Below, piece after piece: positions 1 to 9,828 of a DNA stretch of 64,000 bases; position 1 is the first letter of the stretch, and each line of letters begins with the position of its first letter. This DNA is from Aaosphaeria pasadenensis (Eukaryota > Ascomycota > Dothideomycetes > Pleosporales), in assembly GCA_022813625.1 (NCBI GenBank), contig JAKLMB010000014.1, positions 248,001 through 312,000 on the forward strand. The letters run 5' to 3'. The notes beneath the pieces were generated by a model that was given only the letters and a program-made list of their open reading frames with translations, made no database searches and was not told the origin of the DNA. A program made the position numbers and the translations under genes.

Positions 1-440
1 TGAAAGATGCTTTGGCGAAAACATTTGATTCTTTCTACGAGGAGCAGCCAAAGGTGTCGTTTGACTCGTGCGAATTAGGGTATATTAAGGAAGTAGAAGG
101 TCCCCAGATACCCAATATTTATGATGACGGCGGGGAGAGATTGGAGTTGCGCGGGCAGCCGAGTTTCAAGTACCAAGGGCATTGGTCACTTTTTACATGA
201 GTCTTGATGGGTCTTGACACCCGGAGGATTAGCCTCACACGAAAAAGCGCCTAAACTATTCATATCAATTCTAGAGAGAAAAACCCCGTATCTAGCAGCT
301 TTAGATGAAATGTTGGAGGATTACGATCATGATACACTAGTACTCTGAGACCTGACCTCGGATTGCTCATTTGAAGCGTCGATAGAAGAGAAACTCAAGG
401 AAGCGAAGGAAATATACACATCTCTGCGATGAGCAACAAT
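1..440 (+). pseudogene. 3' end of an unrecognised gene, interrupted by stops
   Basis: The reading frame is already open at the left edge and runs to a stop at 198-200. A second frame (phase of position 301) is open from about 210 to 345. It then meets TGA at 346-348 and reads on in coding-like fashion (acidic and Lys-rich, EEKLKEAKEIYTSL) to another TGA near 427-429, with a further TGA near 451. CGA to TGA changes would explain the stops, so this may be a decayed gene, or its last exons with an unplaced intron. The end of the first frame (QPSFKYQGHW) recurs in degraded form at about 6840-6880, so the gene belongs to the local duplicated material. I do not recognise the family. Confidence 0.35.
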
Positions 441-862
441 GGAATTTCGATGAACGCATCCACTGCTTTCCTTCACACAGCTAGCGAACGGTCTCATATT
501 CAAACCCTAAAGGCATAAGAGAGGCGCAGTCAATATGGAGCTAAGTGATAGTCGGCATTTCTGATTCTCTCAACCAGCCTATAATCTCCTCTTGATCTCC
601 TGTTGCTGACATCGAAGGATTGTACCATACTCTTCTCGCACGATACAGGTAAACGTAAATTCAGCGGCACCTCCTCTTGTTCGCCTCACTGAGGCATAAG
701 TACTGCGCCCCACCTGCTCGATCAACTATACACCCAAAATTGACTTTCTGTAATATAAGTAGCATAAAGACCCCAATCGTACATAGGCTTTTTCATCTTC
801 CTAATGTTCGCACTGCATAGATCCGCTACTCAACTGCACGTTCGGATACCCCCATCTTCAAC
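441..862. other. intergenic, upstream region of the acyltransferase gene
   Basis: No coding signal was seen. It should hold the promoter of the gene starting at 863; an AT-rich TATA-like stretch (taatataagtag) lies near 751-762. Confidence 0.4.
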
Positions 863-2176
863 ATGCACCCTCTGGTCTACCTAATCATCGAAGTTGCCAC
901 AATCTGCGGTGTAGTCGGCTTGACGGCACCGAAGTCTTTCGCGAGAAAAGCAGGTCTTGCAGTGGTAGTCTGGTGTGTTTGGCGATGTATCTCGCGGTGC
1001 ATGTCTGCAATGGTCCGAACGCCCTGGGCAGCTCTCGTCGGTGGTTATGCTGTCACGTACCTCTATCATTATCTTGATGTGGCGCTTATAAGCCAGTGGG
1101 ATTTCGAACAAGCAGCACCCGTCGGCTTATTCGCGAAGTCTTCCTATGAGCAACAGCGCGCTGATAGCAATGAGAACAAAATCTATTCAATATGGCAACG
1201 ACTTCATTTTGGAGTCAAAGTTACCAGCTCTTTCAGGTTCATCGGCACGCCTCAACAAGTCAAGAATGTTCCCCCAGCCATCACAACCGAACGGCGATAC
1301 TTTCTCCTCCGGACATCAATAGTTATCATAGCATCGTACATCGCACTAGACGCCATCAGCTCCAGCAACGACCCACACATCGCGGCCAAGTATCTCATGC
1401 CCGAAAACATCAAGATACTAGCTCGATTGAACGAGGTCACCATGGAGGAGTTGATTATACGCGCATGCACTGCCATAGCGAGCTGCATTGGTCTCAATTG
1501 CGTACAAGGGGGAATTTATCATTTATTTGCGCTTGTAGCTGTTAGCTTGCGCATTTCCCTTCCGGAAGATTGGCCACCGTTCTATGGATCTATATCTCAA
1601 GCGTGGACGATACGAAGGTTTTGGAAGTTCGTCTACCAGCTCTCCCTATGTTATGATGATGTAGAGCGCTGACGGAATTATAGCAAGTTCTGGCACCAGA
1701 TGAACGCCAGGAAATATGCTTCGATATCTCATTTTGTCGTCTACAAAGTACTCAAGCTACAACGCGGCAGCAAATCCGCAAGAATCCTGCTCGTGCTCAC
1801 CGCGTTCCTGATATCGGGCCTCATGCATCTGCTAATAGACATCTCGGCGGGAATCCCTGTTCAGAGATCAGGAGCCATTAACTTCTTCAGCGCACAGGTG
1901 CTGGGCATTCTGTTCGAAGATGCGATCATAACTGCGTACAGCACATTAAGTAGGAGGGTTCCGCGGACCCTGGAGTTCGCGGTTGGTTTTATCTGGACGT
2001 TTGCGTTTCTCGTTTGGTCGGCTCCGGCCTATGTTTATCCAATGTTTTGGCGCACCAATCTGGGGCTTAACGACTCGACTATTCCGTTCAGCATTTTTGG
2101 GTCGAAGGACGAGCGCATGGCGGCATTGGGATGTATGATGCTCATCTGCTCGATTGCTATGGTAGGAGGTCTTTGA
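863..2176 (+). CDS. wax-synthase-domain (MBOAT_2) membrane acyltransferase
   Basis: Exons 863-1626 and 1684-2176 give 418 residues. The 57-nt intron (gttcgt .. gctgac .. tatag) removes an in-frame stop and restores the family motif RRFWNKFWHQ at the junction. The protein has many hydrophobic segments and, near residue 310, SGLMHLLID, whose His matches the conserved His of membrane-bound O-acyltransferases. The family includes wax synthases and fungal secondary-metabolite acetyltransferases of the Tri7 type; it transfers an acyl group to a lipid or terpenoid alcohol, probably at the ER. The substrate cannot be read from sequence, and no terpene synthase, polyketide synthase or P450 lies nearby. 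A decayed copy of its last exon lies at 5218-5421. Confidence 0.82.
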
Positions 2177-2880
2177 TTATGGTCTCAAGCACATGCACAT
2201 CAAGTGCAAGGAAAGAGCTGAGGAAGAAATTATGAGAGGAGAGTCTGGTGTGGCGCCGCAGGTGGAATTGAAGAAATCATCCGTTTCAACACTCGATTCA
2301 TTTAATCTACCTAGTTAATCCGCGAAGCCATTGGAATAACTTGATTCCTTATTGTTGCAGTGTCCGTGGTCTTGTCGCGCGCGTGTTTTGACACTTACAA
2401 CTCTGTGAGTAGCGGCATCATTTTCTTCCACTCATCAACAAGTCGATGCATTCTTTGAGAACCAGCGCACCCCAATTCTTTAGATGACTGTGCGTCTCAA
2501 AACAATCTTAACGCACGATGGACGGCTCATGACCAAGCCAGCAGCTATCTAGTGTAGAGCACTGAAAGGTTTGCAACTTCTCAGCGAAGGTGAACCTCTC
2601 GTCCACATTTCAGTTGCTCTCCCACAACGAGCTAGATTACAAAACAAAAGGAGAAGTATCCTGACCCACAAGCATTCAAGCCACTTCGATAATCTGTGAA
2701 TTGAGATGCAGTTGGAAATGAAATAGCGACGACACGACGCACTGATGAAAGTATCGCATACCCTAACTGGGGTTCACTAAAAAAGGCCATGAGACAAGAG
2801 AAGAAGTTTTAGGACAACGGCTACCAGGCCCGGGCGATAGTACGCATCAAAGACGCTAATGCAAGCAATGCTATTCATAA
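2040..2880. repeat. segmental duplication, copy A
   Basis: This block spans the last ~45 codons of the acyltransferase gene and about 700 bp downstream. It aligns in order with about 5250-6120. Shared landmarks include gcgcatggcggc, aattgaagaaatc, acttgattcc, attgttgca, atgaccaagccag and cgatagta. Substitutions and small indels are frequent, so the duplication is old. No other gene is seen between 2177 and 2925. Confidence 0.7.
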
Positions 2881-3013
2881 ACAAGGAGGTGCGAGAGAAT
2901 AGCTGAGTACGCTGAATATCGAACATTGTTAATGGAAGATAGAGAGCAGGCTCCGTTCAACTTGCGAGAGGGAAATAACATGGCGCCAAGGAGAGTGTTT
3001 CACATACAAATAT

Positions 3014-3125
3014 ACGTCTGCGCATGCGAAGATTCGTCTGCGCACACCAACACACGTCTGCGCATGCGAAGATTCGTCTGCGCATACCAATACACGTCTG
3101 CGCATGCGAATATTCCTCTTCGCAG
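3014..3125. repeat. minisatellite, 20/40-bp unit
   Basis: The core cgtctgcgcatgcgaagatt alternates with cgtctgcgcacaccaacaca. This gives a 40-bp unit of two related 20-mers, repeated about 2.8 times (5-6 copies of the 20-mer). The tgcgcatgcg core is itself partly palindromic. Confidence 0.9.
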
Positions 3126-3555
3126 ACAAATGTTTACATTCTACTATTTCTATTCAATCTTGCTTCAACATCCCCGTTCAATATTTATTGTATCTCTTAA
3201 GTTACATACACACATACTGTTGCACAGGGTAGAAGTAACTCGTTCCTATTAGCGTACACCTAATTATTATATTAACAATTCTTGCTCCTCCTTTCACAGT
3301 AATAAAGTATGCCGTTAATATACTAACCACGTTACACCTGGATTTTGACAGGAGCGCGCCAGTTGACAAGTACTGGACAGTTGACGGGTGCCTGCATTTT
3401 GACTAGCGCCTGGATGTAAACACTGCGACCAGTAATGTTTAAGCTCGTTTAACGAGCGACAGACATGCTTGGACAATATTGGCTCCTGGTGTTCCTCTAG
3501 CATTGCAATGTTCCCTCAAGGTTTCTTTGCCGCTGCCCTTGATAATGACGTTTTC
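3126..3555. other. intergenic, AT-rich, no gene seen
   Basis: No credible gene is visible. The segment gaccagtaatgtt near 3427-3439 recurs at 6262-6274, so part of this stretch belongs to the local repeated material. Confidence 0.4.
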
Positions 3556-3740
3556 CATAGTGGTAGAAGTCGTTGCAGTTTCATCAAGGCGCTGGATACG
3601 GGGATCGTAAAACCAAGTTGGTCACCGAGGAGCTCACCTGCCAACCGCAGAAAGCATTTGCAGATGGCCCATGGCCTGAGACTACTGCAATCTACTCTAA
3701 GCCAAATGTGTCTGGACGCCGTCCAGACACATTTGGCTTA
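3556..3740. repeat. dispersed relic unit, copy 1
   Basis: The ordered landmarks gtagaagtcgttgca, tttcatcaa, gagctcacctgcc and gcagatgg match those in copies 3 (6553-6790) and 4 (7435-7700). Copy 3 reads partly like protein, so the unit may be a decayed gene family. Confidence 0.55.
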
Positions 3741-3741
3741 G
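3697..3741. repeat. perfect 22-bp inverted repeat with 1-nt centre
   Basis: Arms 3697-3718 and 3720-3741 are exact reverse complements around a single C at 3719. The right arm continues into atttggcttagcgcagag, which recurs singly at about 4992-5009. Confidence 0.95.
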
Positions 3742-4635
3742 CGCAGAGGGTTGATACTGCCCAATGCCTGTTCTGCGCTGGTTCGATCTGGAATATGTTT
3801 GTATCCAACGTCGTTCTATCTGTATAAGTCTCCACATCCCGGGGATTAGGTGTGGACTGTGGCGCGGGATAGTAGACTGGGTGAGCCTATTCGGGAATCA
3901 GGTGTAGCATGGAGAGCATTAGGAGGACCATGGGCCGGTTCATCAAGCATCCTAGGGCAATCGAGGCGTCGTCTGTCTACCTCCCCAGGCCTATCGTCTA
4001 TGGCAAATGTCAGGTACTGTTCTACGTGCCCACGCGAATACCGATTGCGAGTCGTGCCTATGATCACCCCTACTATCGAGGCGTCTCTAGGCAACAGTAC
4101 AACTTCCCATACTGCATTGCGCCAAAATCTTTGGCCAATATAACTTTTCATTCCGCTGGATTACGCCACGTCGAGTCCCTCCTTGGAAGGAATGATCTTT
4201 AATCAGCACGCTCGCGATCCAGCCTATAGTTTAGCATGCAAGTTTTTTTATTCCTTTCCTTGGAAGCCACCTACGGAGTGGGCCATCAGCTCGCGTCCCG
4301 CAAACGCAAAATGTTTTTATGTGTAGGTCCAGCCTAGGAACATTCAGCCATGGAGCACCACATGTTAAGATACGATAAGTGAACTGATCCTTGAAAATCA
4401 CACCCTTGGGCGATGTAACTTGTCCACCAACAAGACGTATGCACAATCGACGATGATATGTATTACAAGAATGACAGGGATGGAGCCAATGATAAGAGAA
4501 GCGTTGGGAATGGCCCAAGTTTATGCCTGCGGACTGGAGACCGCAGTCTACGTATAAGACAAAGTAATCAATGTAAGCTGCTAATACACCTATATCCTCC
4601 AAGCTAAGATCCGCATGGAAAGGGTAGCAAGATGA
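3742..4635. other. intergenic, no gene seen
   Basis: Only short overlapping frames without recognisable domains are present on either strand. Confidence 0.35.
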
Positions 4636-4871
4636 AAGGGGGGGGGGGGCAGCGAAGTGTGAGGGAGGGCGGCAAGTTGATGGGGGGGGCAGCGAACGGG
4701 GAGGGGGGGCAGCGCATGGAGAGGGGGGGGCAGCGCATGGGGAGGGGGGGGCAGCGAACGGGGAGGGGGGGCAGCGCATGGAGAGGGGGGGCAGCGCATG
4801 GAGAGGGGGGGCAGCGCATGGGGAGGGGAGGGCAGCGAACGGGGAGGGGGGCCTAGCGAATGGGGAGGGGG
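4636..4871 (+). repeat. G-rich minisatellite, 20-21-bp unit
   Basis: About ten units contain cagcg(c/a)a(t/c)gg followed by runs of 5-10 G. The cagcg cores lie near 4650, 4690, 4710, 4731, 4752, 4772, 4792, 4812 and 4833. The + strand has many G4-or-longer runs and could form G-quadruplexes. The Pro/Ala/Ser frames on the opposite strand are a by-product of the repeat. Confidence 0.92.
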
Positions 4872-5035
4872 ATGTCCAATGGCTCTAGAATGCTGCTCAG
4901 AAGCAGTTGATCTTTCTGCATACTGCTGGGACTGATACTGTCCAAGCCAGCCCGCGCTAAGCTGAATGTGCAGGTACCCGGTATGTACTGACAGATTTGG
5001 CTTAGCGCAGAGATTCGGCACTGTCCAATGCATAA
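4872..5035. repeat. dispersed relic unit, copy 2 (partial)
   Basis: The landmarks ggctctagaatgctgctcag, aagcagttgatc, tgctgggactg and atttggcttagcgcagag match copies 1, 3 and 4 in part. Confidence 0.45.
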
Positions 5036-5217
5036 GATGATTATAGCTGCTAGAGAATGGACTTCTGTAACTCTAATTGTGATATAGCACTTTCATTGGT
5101 CCTAACCAATTCTATTCATATATTGTGTTAATGGGAGAAAAACAACGTGCCATAGATTAGTCGGATGATACAAGGGAAATTTCAACACATTTTCTGCTCT
5201 TGTAGCCGGCATGCATT

Positions 5218-5421
5218 TTGATAGTACGTTGTAATCATTGTTTGAAGTGCCACTCCCAGCTCCCATCATTGCCAAACATTTTCAGTATGTGGCGTGGTGA
5301 CCGTGATTTTCGTTTGCAGAGTAGCGGAAGGAGTTTTTCGGCGACTCGCGAGGTGCAGCGCATGGCGGCGTTGGGATGCATGGTTTTTGTATATTTGATT
5401 GCCATGGCGAGAAGTCTTTGA
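5218..5421 (+). pseudogene. decayed C-terminus of the wax-synthase-like gene
   Basis: The residues QRMAALGCMVFV..IAMARSL and the stop match the C-terminus of the gene at 863-2176 (ERMAALGCMMLI..IAMVGGL). Upstream, IFSMWRGD aligns weakly with YPMFWRTN. No N-terminal or catalytic part is present here, so this is a 3' fragment carried in the duplication. Confidence 0.7.
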
Positions 5422-6120
5422 TCAGGGTCTTGAAAATTAAGGACAAGGAAACAGCTCAGAGGGCAGTTCGAAGATGATGCAAAAGTACGGCACAGCACCG
5501 CGAAAACGAAATTGAAGAAATCGTCGACCCCAGCATTTGATCTAAAATGTATGTAGTCTATCGGCGCAGGCTTTGGTCAAACTTGATTCCTAGTTGTTGC
5601 AATGGCGGTAATGTACTTGCGCGATTGTTTTGCAATTTACAACTCCCAGCGGAGATGTCATTTTCTTTCATCCATAAGCAAAATTAATGCACTCCTTCAA
5701 GTGTCAGAGCACCTCAGTCCTTTGGACTTTTGCAGGTCCCAAAATTATCTTAGTGCCTGATAAATGGCTGATGACCAAGCCAGTGTCTGGTTTCCGTGTC
5801 CCAATGAAGCTTAACTTTTCTTTGTGTTTTGGTAGAACTGGTCCCATAGCAAGCTAGATTGAATTAAAAGAAAAGAAAAGCTAACCCCAATTTAGAAATA
5901 TGAGGGCCACTTCGCTACTTTCCGAGCGCTACTTTCCGCGCCGAGATGCTGCTAAACGTGGGGGAATGGATACAACGCACATGTAAACATCATGCACTCT
6001 CACCGAGGGCAATCGAACAAGCTAGGGTACACAAAAAGAATAAAGGGGCAATGGTAGTCTGGCGAATGTGATGGCCATCCCCGGCCGATAGTATGAGTCG
6101 GAAGAGCTGAAGTAAGCGCT
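5250..6120. repeat. segmental duplication, copy B
   Basis: This is the diverged partner of 2040-2880, in the same orientation, carrying the gene fragment 5218-5421 and its 3' flank. No intact gene lies in 5422-6270. Confidence 0.7.
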
Positions 6121-6270
6121 GCCAACCCTACTCCTCGAGTGTGAATGCAGAAATTGCCGACGCTGGCCCCTGTCGACGCTGGCTCTAGCAGAGGGGAAGT
6201 GGTTGATGCACGAAAAAGCATCGTCGAAGGCACGTAAGCGTACATCAACATGTAATGACCGTGACCAGTA

Positions 6271-6312
6271 ATGTTCAAGCTTGTCTCGTGCATCCGAGAC
6301 AAGCTTGAACAT
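6271..6312. repeat. perfect 18-bp inverted repeat with 6-nt loop
   Basis: Arms 6271-6288 and 6295-6312 are exact reverse complements around tgcatc. The arm begins in sequence related to 3436-3450, where the palindrome is absent or degraded. Confidence 0.95.
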
Positions 6313-6316
6313 GATT

Positions 6317-6434
6317 GGTTTACAGTGCATACGACCACGAGTTGTGGTTTACAGGGCATACGACCACAAGTTTGTGGTTTACAGTGCATACGACCACAAG
6401 TTGTGGTTTACAGGGAACATAACCACAAGCTGAG
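6317..6434. repeat. minisatellite, ~29-30-bp unit, four copies
   Basis: Units start with ggtttacag and contain catacgaccacaag. Each junction creates accacaagttgtggt or a close variant, a short palindrome, so the array is a row of potential hairpins. Confidence 0.9.
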
Positions 6435-6552
6435 CTTTACAGTATTGGCCAATGTTTTTTTCTTTGCCTTACTTTGTTTTCCCCTTCCTCCGGCATTGAA
6501 GTGCTCCTTCTAATTTCTTCACCGCTCACTTCTTATCTTGGTAATGGAGTTT

Positions 6553-6960
6553 ACTCTGAAGTTGTAGAAGGCGTTGCATTTCATCAATGTAGTAACTTAA
6601 GAACTTGGAAGTTCAAATGGAAGAAAACTTCGCTGAAGAGCTCACCCACCCACTTCAGCAAGCAATGGTAGATAGCTGTGGCCCAAAACTGCTGCCCAAG
6701 AAGCAGATGATCTTCCCGCCATCTACTGGGTCTGGTATCGTTTGATCCCACAGCTTGTTCTGCATGGCCTCTGGTGCGAATATGCGTCTGCATTCGGACT
6801 AGGCTGACATTATATGTGGGCAGAAAAGAGCTGCTAGACAACCGACTTTCAACTACCAAAGGCACTGGTTACTGTTTACATGGGTCTTGATCGCTCTAAA
6901 GCTGCCTAGAGGGTTAGTATTCTGCAAAAAACTAGTTATTCTATTTAGTAAACCATCTCG
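6553..6960. repeat. dispersed relic unit, copy 3, with relic of the left-edge gene
   Basis: The landmarks gtagaaggcgttgc, tttcatcaa and gagctcacccacc match copies 1 and 4. One + frame reads EELTHPLQQAMVDSCGPKLL before meeting stops. From 6840 the sequence (RQPTFNYQRHW) aligns with the end of the frame at 12-200 and stays alignable to about 6960. Confidence 0.55.
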
Positions 6961-7033
6961 CTCCAACTCTATGTAAACCTCAATCTATACAAAACTCAAA
7001 AAAGAGTTAACATGTGTAGCTTTCGGAGCGTGC

Positions 7034-7113
7034 AAAAAGCAATTCCCAACGCTTGCTACGGCGTGCGTACATGCGGTTCTCTCGCAAAAAGTAATTGCCC
7101 AACACTTGCTACA
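7034..7113. repeat. two direct repeats of about 28 bp
   Basis: gcaaaaagcaattcccaacg (cttgctac follows) near 7034-7061 recurs at about 7085-7113 as gcaaaaagtaattgcccaac, again followed by acttgctac. Confidence 0.85.
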
Positions 7114-7434
7114 TGATTGGGTCCAGTTCCATCATTCTTACATCCCCCGTGCGAACGTCCCTGTTGGTAGATGATGAATGTTACACATCCCTGCGTTTCA
7201 AAGGGACACCATGGCGCGCATGGTTGGGGTGCGAGGGCAGGTGAGCCAGCCCTGAAGAGGTTAGCAACACGATATGATAAGCAATGCTAACCGTTTTTTA
7301 ACGCCTCCATCTACAACACCACCATCCAGACGGCGCTAACGCACTGGGATCCTTCCCGAGCTAAGGCAACCTGTTTAAGAGAGGTCGCGCGGAATGCCAT
7401 CGGAGAAGCCGCGAGTATGTAGTAATGGAAATAG

Positions 7435-7700
7435 CGGTCTATGGAAGGCGTTGCGATTTCATCGTTGCGAGGGCTCTTAAATTTGAAAGACCAAGTGGAG
7501 GAGGATTCCACTGACGAGCTCACCCACCAACTTCAGTAACCGGTGGCAGACGACGACCCGTGGCTCTAGACTACCGAACAAAATACCATTGAGCTTCCCG
7601 CAATCTATTGGGACTGTCATGTTTCGATCTCAAGCTACACGGCATGCATGGGGTGGGTCAGTATAGCGTGTGTAGGTAGGGATTAAATGATTCGGACTTG
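7435..7700. repeat. dispersed relic unit, copy 4
   Basis: The landmarks ggaaggcgttgc, gatttcatc, gagctcacccaccaacttca, ctattgggactg and attcggacttggctaacat match copy 3 in order. Stops occur in every frame that resembles copy 3. From 7700 to 8365 I see no gene; that stretch should contain the promoter of the next gene. Confidence 0.55.
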
Positions 7701-8365
7701 GCTAACATGGTATGCGTCTGCATGCAGACTATGCAATGACACAACCTCTGATCTATCACGCCTCTGCCTTGCTTTGTATCTCTCTGCCTCGCTTCCTACC
7801 GGGAGTCTGGACATCAGCGATATGATTGCCACGCCACATACCGAATGTGTTGTCGCGACCATGAAGGGATCTGGGAGCGAGAGTAAGCAGTTATTCAGAC
7901 AACCAGTGCATTGCACCATTGAAATGCATGCTAGCTACAAGGACAGACAATGTATTAGAATATATCCTGTATCCTTCGACTGATCTATAACATATGTGGT
8001 TTTTTCTTTCCCGCTATGACAACATTCGAATAAAAATAAAGAGAGGCGCAATCGCTGCCAAGAAGAAAGGTCTCCTCACTCTCCCCGCCTGGATTGAAAG
8101 TAACGCGGTTCAGTGGATTTCCCTGACGTGCTGTCTCAGATGTCAAATCGTAGCAGTGAGTTATCATCAGCTATGATGACGTTAACATCTAGCAATGCAC
8201 CACGAGGTACGAAAATGCAACCGGAACTGGGCCAGGAGGCGGCCATCCATGTCTGTGGCGTGTCGTTCGGCGCCGGAGGGCGGAATTCCTCTCCCCGCCC
8301 GAAAAACAATTCCAAGTCATATAAATCTAAGATTAAAATCTCGAATCATAAATGTCAATTCACAC

Positions 8366-8825
8366 ATGGCATCGATCACTAAGGCTTCTTCAGACGAAGT
8401 TCAGGCACTTACGGGCCTGAACAATCCTCAATGGAAAAGATTCTTTGTAAGTCGAATATTACAAAGACCACCGACTTCTAGCTAACGATCCAGCGAATCA
8501 CTCTTTCTGAGGCAAAAGAACTCGTCAAGTCATATCCTACCTCATGGGCAGGCCTTCCATACATGGAACAGGAAGCCTTGTGGAAAAGAGTGAACGAAGC
8601 TCTCCAAAACGAGAACATCCCCGCGGTGGATCAAAAGATAATCAGTTGGCGAATGATACGGGCTATAGACTATGCGAAAGGTAAGTAGGCATCTCCTTAC
8701 CTCTGTTACCAAGTGCGTTGACTGAAGCAAACCCAGCTATCCGACCAGCGGCATCTGCATCGGCATCCGTAACGATCCCACGGTCTCTACCATATGATCC
8801 AGTTCGTGATTTGGCTCAGGAGTAG
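8366..8825 (+). CDS. small three-exon protein, family not recognised
   Basis: Exons 8366-8446, 8494-8680 and 8737-8825 encode 118 residues. Intron 1 (47 nt, gtaagt .. gctaac .. ccag) and intron 2 (56 nt, gtaagt .. ttgact .. ccag) have good signals, and both junction phases are kept. The frame closes without an internal stop, which is strong evidence for a real gene. The middle is helical and charged (LSEAKELVKSYP, ALWKRVNEALQ, IISWRMIRAIDYAK) and the tail is Ala/Ser/Pro-rich. There is no signal peptide or membrane segment. I do not know the function. Confidence 0.7.
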
Positions 8826-9828
8826 TGGCAATCTATGCGTTACCTACTTTCCATAGGATACAATCTCCTCAGTTGGATCTTAGAACAGGCCCCTATGTTC
8901 GCAGTCATCTTTGGCTACGGGCTTGGACAAGGTTCGCCGGAAAAGTCTTGTTCAGGATTCTATGCTTTAGGATTTGGTCTACAGTATGGACACAGGACTG
9001 CTCAGCTCGAGACATTTATGTGGCCATGCCATCAGTTTAGGTGGCCTGGGTTTAGGTTTGGCGAACATTATACCGTCCAGAGATTGATATATACACATTG
9101 AATAGTCTGGAAAGACATTGGAGCAATGAATTCGCTGATAATATTGAGAACCTATGGAAATGTGCTGAAGCAAAACGTTTTTATCTTGGGCTTAAGGTAC
9201 GCTGTCGACATGACAAAGCTGCCCTTTCGTACGTGATAGTAGCCCAACTGAGAAGAATCTCCCCTTCAACATTAAAAGCATCATCTTGAGTAGGGTCCAT
9301 AAGTCCGCTGATTCAAGTCAAGATTGCTCGTACAATTGAAGTTATAGTATCTTCGCTCGGGTATTACGGCATTCGTCTGCGTTGGCTCTGAAGTTCAACC
9401 TGCTGGCATAATAACAATGCTCCTTAGGGTTGTAGTTTGAACTTGTGTGCCTTTCCCTTCACTGGTAATCTTTTCAAGAAAATGGCGGCCTCTGGTTCTA
9501 CTTCCATCCGCAAGGACTGTCCCTAATGATCACGATTGGATTGATGAATCCAGTCCTGGCTATAATTCAAGTATCGATTGCCTAACTATGCGGTGGAACA
9601 ACCATGATTGGCTGAATTCCAAGCGATGTTTCACCAACAGTTCTCGAAGCGGGATAGCGGACATTTTACGCGCGCACCTCAGCCCAAGAATCACACAGCC
9701 TTGCGATCAATGACCTTCTCTTCTCACAAGTGAAAACTCTGATAAACCTCCATCTTCCGCTACTACTTAGCCATAACTATCATCTTCCTCACAGCGGTGA
9801 AAACGAAGCGATCGAATCAGCAACAATC
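8826..9828. other. intergenic, no gene seen
   Basis: Only short frames with no splice logic are visible. The 3' part should contain the promoter of the ankyrin gene at 9829. Confidence 0.4.

Noticed and set aside
3015..3125. CRISPR-like array
   Set aside because: The units are contiguous, without unique spacers, and the genome is eukaryotic; it is a minisatellite.
4231..5033. Proline-rich proteins on the - strand over the G-rich array
   Set aside because: All three frames give similar low-complexity Pro/Ala/Ser repeats, which is expected of a minisatellite.
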